64,000 nucleotides of DNA, from NCBI GenBank assembly GCA_004764695.1, contig SMSO01000035.1, positions 1,486,001 to 1,550,000 on the forward strand. The letters run 5' to 3'. The notes below the pieces were generated by a model. It was not told the DNA's origin and did not search any database. It saw nothing but the letters and a program-made list of their open reading frames with translations. Below, piece by piece: positions 11,877 through 21,900 of the stretch (its first letter is position 1; the number at the start of each line of letters is the position of its first letter). This DNA is from Schizochytrium sp. TIO01 (lineage: Eukaryota > Sar > Bigyra > Thraustochytrida > Thraustochytriidae). The position numbers were made by a program, and so were the translations under genes.

Positions 11877-12248
11877 TTACGTTCGAGCTTTACTGCAGCC
11901 GCCTCCGCAAAGTTGTCTTGTTCGTGGTTACAGCTTTGCCTTCGCAGTTATTAAGGTTCTTCGCCCTTACTTCTGGTCTCGTCTTAAGAACTTTATAAAT
12001 CGAACCGTTGACAGTATTGATAAAGAACAGTGTGTTATTAGAGAATGAGATAGGAAGAGAGACAATGAACAACACAGAAACCCCAAGCCAACTTTGCGTA
12101 GCGTGGCGTCAGGGTGATGAATGGAAAAGACTCGGGCAAGGAAAGTAGTAAGCACGACGAGATCAAGAAAACTTTCATGAAGTAAAGGAGAGCAAATAAA
12201 GAGCGGATATGAGGTGCTGAAGTGCGCGTTCACCAGGAGAATAAAAGT
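11877..12248. promoter_or_regulatory. divergent promoter region
   Basis: 372 bp between the start of the 302-aa gene (minus) and the ATG of the WD40 gene (plus). Both promoters must lie here or overlap the genes. I see no obvious TATA box or repeated motif. Confidence 0.5.
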
Positions 12249-14741
12249 ATGGCAAGCTCACCGAAGCAGCCCAATGGAACTACAGACAAGGCAATCGCGA
12301 AAGGCCAAACCCCTGCAAGGGATGAACTACGAACAACACAAATCGAAATAAGTCGCATAACTGGCTCTAGTAAGCATGAATTTCTGCGACTCTTGGAAGT
12401 ACCATACGAACTCAGTACCAAGCTCCCAAGTAAACTCACACATACAGTTCGAATCTATCAGAAACTTTATGGTATTGCAACCCCTGCTTTGAAAGATGAC
12501 CTGCCGGTCAGCCATGGTGAGAATACTCTTGCAAAGGCATTACATCAATGTGCTCTTTCCTCAGAGGCCTGGAACATTATGAACCACCCGACACGTTTGC
12601 GTAAGACGTCCACCTTACTTATGCAGGATGTTGATAAGCTACGAAACAATCTCGAGCATTGGATGGATGCTTTTATCCGGAACGAATATCACGATCTTGC
12701 TGCAAATCTCGTGGATCATAAGCACGGCGCATTCTTGAACGGTGTGGCAATCTTACAGACGATTAACAATCTTTACCAGCAAGCGTTTGCGGCTCTGCGT
12801 CCCTGCATGGCGAACCTTGAAACCTTCAACGAACGTAAAGATGGCATGGTCGAACTCCGTAAAATCGATCCCGATGTTCTCATTCCATGCATTAACTCGG
12901 AAACCTACCAAATGATTGAAAAGGAGGTAGAGGAGGTTCTTGTGAGTCACCGCAACGTCCCGATGAAGTCGCGTCTCGAAGGTCGTTCAATCTTGCGAAA
13001 GATTGACGAAGTAAAGCACATATTATTCAACGTAAAATCTAATAGTGCTTCAAATGAAGCTGATGCTACTTTTGAGGACCCAGAACATAAAGGATGGGTA
13101 TTCGATGGTCTCGACAAATGCATTCAGAGAGCGCGAGTATTTCGAACTGATGGAGGTGAGCCTGGGTTGTACAAAGTATTTGCACAAGCGCAAAGCGTAC
13201 ACCCTGGTAGTATGAAAGCACGTGGCGCTCAAAGAATGCCAGAAGCTCGTCTTAATAAGCGATACTCAATTGAATCGCTATTTGGTGTTGATGAGGATCG
13301 CATTGTGAGCTTTTTGCGAAAGCGATGCATGGCTCTCTTACAAAATGAACTTTTAGTGGATATGTATACCTTGTGCACATGCCTATTAACAATTGGTACA
13401 GCCATGGCAGAAGCTCTCCAGCAAACAGAATATCTTTCAGAGTTTATTGCGCATGGGCATGTGATTGCATCGCACATTATTGGAGCTACACTTCCTCTGA
13501 TGGAGAGAACGTTGGATTTCGAACCAAAACTGGTACAATTCAATATAGCACATTTAACTCTTCGTGGCCTAGCGCACGAGCAGGGGCCAAATGGGTCAAT
13601 GCATCGACAAGTTCGAAAGATGCGCGTAGTGAATCAGATTCTAGAAGGTCTAGATGTTTATGTCTTCCCTAGGTCAATACCGATCCATGAGGCTGCTGTC
13701 CGTATTATATCCCATAGTAGCCTTGACTCAAACATCGTTCTAACAGCAGGTGATGATAGGGCTATACGAATCTGGGATTTGCGGACTGGAGAATGTATCG
13801 GGCTCTTCGTTGGCCACAAATCGGTAGTATCATGGTGCGCTTTCACGCCTAACGATCAGTCGATCGTAAGCACATCATTCGACATGACAATTAAAATTTG
13901 GGATAGTCGAACAGGGCGCTGCAAGAACACCCTTATCGGGCACACAGATGCGATATTGGATGGAGATGTTAGTTCAAATGGCAAACTTGTTTTGTCTGCA
14001 AGTATGGATAGTACTGTAAGAATTTGGTCCATCGATACTGGTACTTGCTTTCGAGTTTTTCAGGGCCATCGTTTAGGATCATGGGTGAAATGTGTCAAGT
14101 TCCTACCTGATAATTCCAACTTTGTGTCAGCTGGGCTGGACGGTCATATTGCTTTATGGACGCTCAAAAATGCTCCTCCAGTCACGCAGCAACGGAATAA
14201 CAAGAACACCCGATCGAATAAGCGTCTTCCTGTAGCGCATATGAGCCCAACTCACTCATTTCGAGGTGTGACATCTACAGAGCCTGAAGGCAAAGGAGGT
14301 GAAAAGGATTCATCTGTGCAATATGATCATCGAAATGAAGAACATTTGCATCCACTCTTTGTTTGGACTGATGTGCATCATGATTCTATCATCAACATTA
14401 CTATGCTTGATCGGCCAGATGGACAGAGTCCTTTGCTGTACACAGCCTCCAAAGATGGATCACAGCAAATTATTGACCTTGGAACAATGGAGCTCTGTAA
14501 GAGTATTATTGCGTCCGGAGATTCGACGTGGGCTTTATCTATAGCAATATCATTCGATCGCAGATATTTTGCAATCGCACATTATGACAATACAATCCAA
14601 GTTCATGCTGTTCATAATTACGCCATGCTTCGACGAATCCATGTCCAAAATCATGGGATTACTCGAATAGCCTTTTCTTCAGATTCACGACACTTGCTTG
14701 TAGGTTCTTCAGCTGGCAACTTACAAATTCTCAGTCTATAG
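12249..14741 (+). CDS. WD40-repeat protein with long helical N-terminal domain
   Basis: 830 aa from the ATG at 12249; the frame is open from a GTG at 12222, but ATGG in the context AGTATGG is the better start. Residues 1-465 are mostly helical with no family I recognise. From about 469 there are seven WD40 blades: four consecutive ones with the usual GH...WD pattern (AIRIWDLRTGECIG, TIKIWDSRTGRC, TVRIWSIDTGTC, HIALWTLK), then a polar insertion of about 70 residues (basic, then Gly/Lys/Glu-rich), then three degenerate blades to the C-terminus. Seven blades would close one propeller with a long loop between blades 4 and 5. Such proteins act as scaffolds; the partner here is unknown. The gene converges with the LtrA genes downstream. 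Confidence 0.82.
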   Translation: MASSPKQPNGTTDKAIAKGQTPARDELRTTQIEISRITGSSKHEFLRLLEVPYELSTKLPSKLTHTVRIYQKLYGIATPALKDDLPVSHGENTLAKALHQCALSSEAWNIMNHPTRLRKTSTLLMQDVDKLRNNLEHWMDAFIRNEYHDLAANLVDHKHGAFLNGVAILQTINNLYQQAFAALRPCMANLETFNERKDGMVELRKIDPDVLIPCINSETYQMIEKEVEEVLVSHRNVPMKSRLEGRSILRKIDEVKHILFNVKSNSASNEADATFEDPEHKGWVFDGLDKCIQRARVFRTDGGEPGLYKVFAQAQSVHPGSMKARGAQRMPEARLNKRYSIESLFGVDEDRIVSFLRKRCMALLQNELLVDMYTLCTCLLTIGTAMAEALQQTEYLSEFIAHGHVIASHIIGATLPLMERTLDFEPKLVQFNIAHLTLRGLAHEQGPNGSMHRQVRKMRVVNQILEGLDVYVFPRSIPIHEAAVRIISHSSLDSNIVLTAGDDRAIRIWDLRTGECIGLFVGHKSVVSWCAFTPNDQSIVSTSFDMTIKIWDSRTGRCKNTLIGHTDAILDGDVSSNGKLVLSASMDSTVRIWSIDTGTCFRVFQGHRLGSWVKCVKFLPDNSNFVSAGLDGHIALWTLKNAPPVTQQRNNKNTRSNKRLPVAHMSPTHSFRGVTSTEPEGKGGEKDSSVQYDHRNEEHLHPLFVWTDVHHDSIINITMLDRPDGQSPLLYTASKDGSQQIIDLGTMELCKSIIASGDSTWALSIAISFDRRYFAIAHYDNTIQVHAVHNYAMLRRIHVQNHGITRIAFSSDSRHLLVGSSAGNLQILSL

Positions 14742-15091
14742 ATTGAGATTAAGTCAATTCATATAAGATCCCATCTTCCTTAGGTCACGGACTGGAAAGC
14801 TGATCTTTCTTTATAAAGTTTCTAGGCTATATAGTCTCAGTAGCTGTGCTTTTAAAGTTCAAGAGCACAGGACTTGAAGACAGACGTTGATTTGGTATAA
14901 TAGTGCATGTGAGTAGACTCTTCAGACAGTCGATGAATGCATAGTATGTCTTTGAAAGAGATTGCGTTCATTGAAAAACCTTAAAAAATGAAAGAAAAAA
15001 TATTAATTCTGCTAAGTATGTTCTATAGAATTTGAGTACATGGTTGTTATAATGGTAAGTCTCTTATGTTGAAGAGTAGTTGTGACAAACT
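14742..15091. other. convergent intergenic region
   Basis: 350 bp between the 3' ends of the WD40 gene (plus) and the LtrA gene (minus). AT-rich; it should contain both 3' untranslated regions. No other feature seen. Confidence 0.6.
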
Positions 15092-17389
15092 CTAACCAAG
15101 TGCAATCTCACGGCCAACACTTTCGTCAATGACGTCATCAACAGCATCCTCCGCCTCTTCTTCAGCAGCAAGATATCTCTCTTCAGCATTGTATTTCGTA
15201 CAATCTCTCTGCGCTGAAGTTGCATGGAAAGCTTCAGCATTCTCTTTGTCACGCTTCATTTGGAGAGCCGCTGCAGTTCCCTCAGCTGCAAGGCGCTGGT
15301 CTTCCTCAGTCTCCCTAAGATGGCGCAGGTAAGCACGCTTGTCCAAATGCAGACCATGTGTAAAGAAGAGCACCACTAAGACAACTAACATGACTCCGAG
15401 CATAGCAGAAGAATCCATCATTCCCCAGACAATGAGAAATGGGGATGCCACTAGAAAGGCCTTGAAGACATAGATCGCCAAAAATGTAATAGGCAGTCGG
15501 CTCAAGAAATATATCTCTTCAGGACCTTCATGCATCAGGTCAAAAAAGCACAACAAGCCCATCACCACAGTGAGAGGAATTGCACAAAAAGCATACTCAT
15601 GGTAAACTGTTGTAACAAAGCCAGGATCCTCGACAAAGGCCCAAACGGTAATTCCACCAACAGCACTGAGTGCGATCATAAAGATAGGCATGAGAAAGGA
15701 AACGATAATTCCACGGTAACGAGATGTACGTGCAGCCATTGTTGCAGGTGTAAAGCGTTGAATAAAGAAATAGTTCGTTTTGGTTGCACTAATCACTGCA
15801 AACCCCAAGACGAAGTTTCCATAGTATCGTACTGCCTGCACAACATCGGCATTGATAATACTGAGAATTCCTTCTCCGATCATAATGAGACCGAGTTCAC
15901 TCTCGCGGTGAGCCACAAATCCAATATCCACCGGGAGAGTACTTTCATTATGAATTTGACCAATAAGAACTTCGAAGAAGAGGACAATGTAGGAGAGATA
16001 ATGGCCGGCACCCCAAAGAAAGACGGTCACAAGCACGTTAACTTCGTGCCATGCTGTCACGAAACTGCAAATTAACAATGCAATAGTAATGGCCGATGAC
16101 ATGATCATCCTACGAGCCGAACCACGTGCCTGTGCGTGTGAACGGCGGTAGGTAAACCAAATCTCAAGGGACTGAGCAATGAGAATCACTTCGAAAAGTA
16201 ATTTTACGGATGCAAAAGTGTACATGTACACGATGAAACGCTCGCTTGTCGCTTCAAGCTGTACACGAACAAGGACCTCACTGGAAAGAAAGCCCACAAG
16301 GCCAAATTGAACCAGAGTTACCACACGGTGAAAAACATCTCCTGTAACAAAAGTAGCCTGCAGGAGATTATGCTTGTTCCAGCAATCCAGGACAGCAGAT
16401 GCCTCAAAAATGTAAAGTACAAGCGTCGAGAAGCTGAAGTTGCTGAGATCTGAGAAGTCAACATGGTTGAGACGGTAGGCCAGAGCAACAATAGTCAAAT
16501 CATAGAAAAGATTTTGCCATTCCATTTCATGGGCAGCATGAAGGTTGTTCCAATCCAAGCGAGGCAAAAAGGGACGATAAAACGCAGTTTCAAACATGAC
16601 ACTCTTCACAACCCGAAAGCAAGTCTTATATAAGGACCTTGACGGAACGTAGTTTCTACGTGAGGATCCGTTGATACCTGAAGATAGACGCTTACGAAGC
16701 ACATGGAGGCTTTCGTTGCTGGCATTACTCAATGTGCGCACCATTCGTCCAAAGCCGCTATTGCGCCGCGAATTCGTTGAGGAAGAACTATCGGAACGCT
16801 CAACTGGAGTAACTTTAATGACTTCGTTTTCTTCATCAAGAACATTGGACATGGAATCTTGTTCCTGGAGAAGTCGTTCGCGCTCGCGTTGTTCGCGACG
16901 AAGACGCACAAAACGCTTGAGTTTGCCAATGGCAATGATAGCTGCCACAGTGCGGTTGAGTTTGCGCTTACGTTTGAAGCGGCCACGGACAATATCAAAA
17001 ATCAAAAGACCCAGAAGCATAAGGTCAGCAATGAGAATAATGTAGACGGGATCCAAGTGTTTAGAGGTACCAAGGCATAAGAATGAGCACGGGACGACAA
17101 CAAGACGAAGGAACCAAATCCGCTTCTTTTCATGGCCGTGACCGAACTGAATACGTCGACGCGCACGGCACTTTTTAGCAGTGCGAACATTCAATTTGGG
17201 GCGTTGCTGAATCGTTTGGCCATTGACTGTATTACTTTCAGGCTGATTTGAAGTGCCAGGAGAGGCCGGGGCCTCAATGTCCCCGTTTTTTGCTGCAAGT
17301 TGTTCTTTGTTCGGAGTGAGGTTTCCATCAGAACTGTCCGTGCTATTGTCATATTCTGAAGATTCCAAGCCCCATACCACTGTCGTCAT
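15092..17389 (-). CDS. LtrA-type multi-pass membrane protein (or second half of a fused double-LtrA protein)
   Basis: 765 aa if it starts at the ATG at 17389; the frame stays open upstream to 17470 but begins there with TTG. It has a disordered polar N-terminus, two hydrophobic segments (near WFLRLVVVPCSFLCLG and YIILIADLMLLGLLIF), a long basic and Ser-rich linker, and then an LtrA (low temperature requirement A) domain of about eight to ten membrane segments. The domain opens with WQNLFYDLTIVALAYRL and contains the hallmark HRESELGLIMIGEGILSII. The C-terminus is a charged Glu/Ala-rich tail. LtrA was named from a Listeria cold-growth locus; its biochemical role is not established. It overlaps the upstream LtrA frame by 41 bp in a different frame, which makes it likely that the two form one gene joined by a short intron, a ribosomal frameshift, or a sequence error. 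Confidence 0.75.
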   Translation of the reverse strand: MTTVVWGLESSEYDNSTDSSDGNLTPNKEQLAAKNGDIEAPASPGTSNQPESNTVNGQTIQQRPKLNVRTAKKCRARRRIQFGHGHEKKRIWFLRLVVVPCSFLCLGTSKHLDPVYIILIADLMLLGLLIFDIVRGRFKRKRKLNRTVAAIIAIGKLKRFVRLRREQRERERLLQEQDSMSNVLDEENEVIKVTPVERSDSSSSTNSRRNSGFGRMVRTLSNASNESLHVLRKRLSSGINGSSRRNYVPSRSLYKTCFRVVKSVMFETAFYRPFLPRLDWNNLHAAHEMEWQNLFYDLTIVALAYRLNHVDFSDLSNFSFSTLVLYIFEASAVLDCWNKHNLLQATFVTGDVFHRVVTLVQFGLVGFLSSEVLVRVQLEATSERFIVYMYTFASVKLLFEVILIAQSLEIWFTYRRSHAQARGSARRMIMSSAITIALLICSFVTAWHEVNVLVTVFLWGAGHYLSYIVLFFEVLIGQIHNESTLPVDIGFVAHRESELGLIMIGEGILSIINADVVQAVRYYGNFVLGFAVISATKTNYFFIQRFTPATMAARTSRYRGIIVSFLMPIFMIALSAVGGITVWAFVEDPGFVTTVYHEYAFCAIPLTVVMGLLCFFDLMHEGPEEIYFLSRLPITFLAIYVFKAFLVASPFLIVWGMMDSSAMLGVMLVVLVVLFFTHGLHLDKRAYLRHLRETEEDQRLAAEGTAAALQMKRDKENAEAFHATSAQRDCTKYNAEERYLAAEEEAEDAVDDVIDESVGREIALG

Positions 17390-18845
17390 CGCAATTTTTA
17401 GGACGTGTCCAGTTGACGAAAATGCCAAGTTCCTGTGAGATATCAACTTGAAGGATTTGTTGCACTGCAAGAAGGAAAGTGGCCACTGCGAGAGATGCGC
17501 CTAAAAACCAAAAGTACTTTTCACGATTATGAGAGTACTTATAGGCCTCGTACTCTGCCTCCTCGACATCGTCAACAATCTCTAGATCTGGGTACAGCTT
17601 TTCCTGCAGATAAAGTTGCTTTTTCAAAGCAACACCGCACGCCACCAGTGCACAAGAGTAAGTACCAAAGGACTCAATCCAGAGTGTTGCTACGATCCGG
17701 GGCCCGCGTAGTAAAATATGGTCATTTTCATTGAAGGGAAGGGTGGTAAAGTGAAGTAGCTGGAGCATACCCATCATTGCATAGGAGAGGAAAAATAATG
17801 CAATCCATTGCACAGTAGATCTGGGCACGTCCTCGTCACGATCAAGACCTGCAAAAATAATGATCTGAAGAACGCCTTCGCCCAGCATAAGCATAGTAAA
17901 CTGTCCAAACCGGAGAATGCAAAAGCCGACGTCCCAAGGAATACTGTTTTCCTTTGTCAGTCCTTTTGACAATAAAAGCGTCTGCCATGCAACACGAGAC
18001 GCGAGGTATGCGAGAAGCCAGACCACCGCTACAGCGACTAGAGATTGATCACAGAGAATAAGAATCATGGACACAATAAGCAAAATCACTGGAACTGTTT
18101 CCATACACACAGCGATAAGTGCATATTTCTTTGCGTATATATGCTCCTTTTCGAAGATATAGAGTTCAAGCCATATGCCGAGAATAAGGAGATGGTTGAC
18201 GATCATACAGACAGTAAAACCGAGAGCTTGTCCGCCAGAGTAGTCTTGGAGTTCCGATACTTCTGTGAGTTGGTGAGCTGCAAGAACCAAAAGAAGAGCC
18301 TGCACTAGGAAGATGAGGCTGTGAAAATTATCCTCAAATTTCAGCATGGCATCAAAAGATAACCTAGAGTACCATGCGCCATACATAAGAAGAATTGTAG
18401 CTAAGAAAATAAGCACGTTTTCTCCAGAAAGGTGTTCACCGAGTAGGGAGCCGCTACGAAAACTTACACCAACGTACAAAAGATCAAAGTACAACTGCGA
18501 GCTCTGCACGTGTCGATCCTCACGCCGGACACCCCATTGGTACAGCGCACGAGGGGGCTTATAAAATGGGCGTTGATGGCGTGGAGTTTCGTGATGGTGA
18601 TGGTGATGCTCATCATGATGGCCATCCCCATCTTTGTGCTCGTGGTGGTGACTACTTTTACCGCGATGCTGCTCTGTGTGGCTTGACGAAACATGTGACA
18701 CTGTCTCCTCTTCTTCTTGTTGTCTCAAAGCAGACTCTTCGTCAGGGAGTCCGAGTGTGGAATCACGTCTTGTGAAGAGTTCCGGGCCACGGGGTCCAAG
18801 ATCAGAGCTTGCACGCCTTACAACGACGCATAACTCGGGATCCAT
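17349..18845 (-). CDS. LtrA-type multi-pass membrane protein with His-rich N-terminus
   Basis: 498 aa, ATG to TGA. Residues 1-50 are polar. About 52-92 is strikingly His-rich, with clusters such as HHDEHHHHHHE, and could bind metal. From about residue 115 (SSQLYFDLLYVGVSF) there are nine or ten membrane segments forming an LtrA domain, with the conserved FGQFTMLMLGEGVLQIII segment equivalent to the GEG motif of the neighbouring LtrA protein. The last segment (FWFLGASLAVATFLLAV) is followed by a short tail that loses similarity just where the next frame becomes open, as expected if translation or splicing moves to that frame. A fused product would be about 1,260 aa with two LtrA domains. Function is unknown beyond membrane location. 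Confidence 0.78.
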   Translation of the reverse strand: MDPELCVVVRRASSDLGPRGPELFTRRDSTLGLPDEESALRQQEEEETVSHVSSSHTEQHRGKSSHHHEHKDGDGHHDEHHHHHHETPRHQRPFYKPPRALYQWGVRREDRHVQSSQLYFDLLYVGVSFRSGSLLGEHLSGENVLIFLATILLMYGAWYSRLSFDAMLKFEDNFHSLIFLVQALLLVLAAHQLTEVSELQDYSGGQALGFTVCMIVNHLLILGIWLELYIFEKEHIYAKKYALIAVCMETVPVILLIVSMILILCDQSLVAVAVVWLLAYLASRVAWQTLLLSKGLTKENSIPWDVGFCILRFGQFTMLMLGEGVLQIIIFAGLDRDEDVPRSTVQWIALFFLSYAMMGMLQLLHFTTLPFNENDHILLRGPRIVATLWIESFGTYSCALVACGVALKKQLYLQEKLYPDLEIVDDVEEAEYEAYKYSHNREKYFWFLGASLAVATFLLAVQQILQVDISQELGIFVNWTRPKNCDDDSGMGLGIFRI

Positions 18846-21800
18846 GATGAGTTGAGTTTATCACTTGTTCGCTGGCTTAAGCTCACACAACGACACTTGA
18901 GCAATATGAATCTAGTAAAGAGATCTTGCAACTTTCTTCTTCCTTCGTGTGGAATCCAGGGTAGTACAATTCAGTCTATTCTTGTTATAGATCAACACTA
19001 CTGCCAACAACTACTATTACTAATAGTGCTACAATTACCCCTCTAGGAACGATCACGATGATGATGGCCACAACCCTAGTCTCCCTTATCAAGGTACTCT
19101 ACTAATCGCGGGCTGCTCCTTGGACTCGTTCGTGATGTGTGCGCAGATCTCGCGAAGGATCACTTATTTGTAACAAGATGAGTCGTTTAATGTACGACAG
19201 CGTTTGAAGGTGGGTGCAGGAGTCGGCTTGGTTTCCTGTAACCAAATAAAAACCACACACGAATCCTCAAGGAAGCCCTCCTCACGGTACTATTCTAGAC
19301 TCACGCTCAATCAATTTCTAAGAGAGAAGCAACTATAATCTACTCGTCCCAATGATGCGCTCTAGGTCCCTCACTGTTCACGAATCATGAAAGTAAATAA
19401 CCAAAATACTCTATATACCACCGTGTGTGACAAGCGCTGCTCTCAGTGATAGCCCCAATCCAGCACAACAATCCGACCTTTTGCCAGAGGACTTTAATTT
19501 ATCACTGTTTTGACCTACGGCAGCAACCGTGAGCTCAATCTTCTGCTCCACAACAGCTTCGTCAAAAGAATTGCTAGTAGCGATAAAACAGGTCTTGAAC
19601 CACGCGTTCTGAAACAATCAATGTGAAAAACAGGCTCTTCAGCAAACGGCAAGTAAACCCTTAGATAACCCCACTAATCCACACAAGCACTGCCGTATCC
19701 TTGGCGAGCTAGTGATGTTGGTGGTGGCGGTGGCGATAGCGGCAGAAGTTGTCTTTGCTTCAGCTACTTGGTGACTGACTGAATGTCCAGGTTTACTTCT
19801 TTAGCTAATCGCGATTCCTGGTATCGCAATTAGGTTAGCTTTTCCTCTTTATTGGGGTTTGCAAGGAGGCGCCAAGGTCGCTAGCTAGCCAACAGGTCAC
19901 CAGCCGATCTAGCAGATCAACCAGCCAGGCACTGCGCAAGCACGCAGGGGTGGAGTCGGAAAGAAGCGAGTTGCAGCGGAAACGCTGCTTTGGCAAACAA
20001 ACTATGGGCTTCCTGTCCGAGATCGCTTCGAGGCTGGACCAGCAAAAGTCCAAGCAGCTTTGCGCTGGGACTCGGGCCGTTTCCTCCCCTGACCCCAAAC
20101 AGCCACCCTGGCTCCCTCCGCCAGGCACGACGGGCCCCCGTGCTCTGGACTAGGGTTCTGCCGCTCGCGCCTGGAAACGAGCGCGATGAAACAATTTGAA
20201 TTATTTTGAATTGAACGTGAACGATTTCAAATGAGTGGAATTGATTGAAATGAATTTTGATTCTTCTTCCGCAGAGTCATCAGAACAGAACACTACTATA
20301 TTCCACCTACCGCAAACTATACCCCAAACACCATCATTGAAAGAAAGGCTCCAAAGGAAAGAGAAGCTTTCTTTTGAGCTTCCAAGGTGAACGAAGTTCA
20401 GGTAAAGCTACCCTTACCAGATACCACTATCCACTCCTACCCATACATTGGAACGCGTTCTTATCCACTCTGACCATTTCGGGCTACTACATTTTAGGGT
20501 AGATGGCCATTAGGGTACTCCACGAACTGCCAGGAAGCCGCCTCAGAGGAGACATATGGAAGAGGTGAACATCGGGAAGCAGGGGTAGCAAAATTGGCGC
20601 TCATGATCAGATGATACAAGTTGTGCTATAGTCCTCATGTTATGCTCATACCGCGGATAGAAACTCGTCTAACATTTTAGTGGGAAGGAGGAATCGTTCC
20701 GTTCTTGATACGGCATGGTCTCCCAAGAAAGAAAGAGATGCATCCAACAGTTTGTTATAAACTAGTAACAAAGTGTAGCAGTCTTGGTCCATACTAACGT
20801 AGGGTGGGAGCCTCGCATCATGCTTAATGGTATGAAAAGATAGCAATAGGAGAGGTTGATTGTTAAAAGCACGGTTCACGCAGGCCCTCATCCTCGCCCT
20901 TCTTACGCCTTTGCCGAGCGCGGGAACGGTTGACCCAGCCTCCTTCCGCAGGTTCTGTGCGCCTACTGAGGTGCGATTGCAGTTGGTGGAGAGACCTTCA
21001 AGCTTAGATTGCGTGTTCGAAGGCCGGCGCTCTAATGGCTGTTTGTTGTTTCCTGAGCGAGCGGACGACGCGTCGAAGAAAGACCTAGGTATTACAATCC
21101 AGATTTGACGAGGAGTGAATAACTCTACGAGAAAGGCTCAGAAGCACAGTTTTGCAATGGTGCTGGGTTCGAAACTTGGCTGACAGCGGTCCTGCCATGG
21201 CTTGCCTTGGCTTGCTTGGGTTCATAAACGACGTAGTGTGGGGCGAAATATACGATTGGTGGACTTGCAGACCTTTGTACGTTTGCGAAGGCCAGGCAGG
21301 TTAGGCAAGAAAAGTTGAGGTTGTTTCAAGAATATGGGGATTTGGTTTACAAAGGTCGAGATAATGTCTCAAATGACCCCATTGTCTGTTATTATCAACT
21401 TGGTGCTTAAATTGTTTGCTGCCGTGTTTAGTTGTCCTGGTTGAGAAAATTGTGTGTCTTCAACAAGATCAATATCATGAGGTGGGCTGCTGTGCTTGCG
21501 GATGGATAGCATGTGCCTATCCCGATATCTTGTTCATATCTCAAAGTAAATTCTGTGATATTTTTTCACCATTCAGAAACAGGTCATACAGACTTACGAG
21601 CTGAGCACAAGCAAAAAGAAGCGTGTATTCTTCTATATAGAGGGACACAGAGTGTTTCACGCATTTGTTTATTGCATTTCTCGAGCTGATGCTTCTGGGA
21701 AGGGTGTGTGTAAATGGTTCAACATGGCTGTTTACATTCAATTATTTGTATAAAGTTCGGGCATTATTGATCTTCAGAGTCTCGTTATAAGACGTGAAGT

Positions 21801-21900
21801 GGTCCGCAGTGATAAACTTGTTATAAACTTGATGATTGAATCAAATGAGCTATAGTTTCGAATAATTCGCCATGGCTCTAAAGTTTCCGAGGCCAACGTC
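18846..21900. other. long gene-free region, first part
   Basis: The part next to 18845 should hold the promoter of the LtrA gene. A more GC-rich patch lies at about 19850-20190 and contains a 6-bp hairpin (20162-20167 pairing with 20178-20183). No frame has a recognisable domain; the longest (19835-20128 minus, 19950-20153 plus) overlap one another. A short frame at 20860-21108 starts with a signal-peptide-like stretch but is unsupported otherwise. Confidence 0.5.

Noticed and set aside
20941-20955. 15-mer identical to the complement of the 18S rRNA 3' end
   Set aside because: The match stops abruptly on both sides, so it is not an rRNA gene fragment of useful length.
21150-21185. tRNA B-box-like GGTTCGAAAC
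   Set aside because: No matching A box or cloverleaf could be drawn around it; similar isolated matches at about 885-900 and 22968-22980 fail for the same reason.
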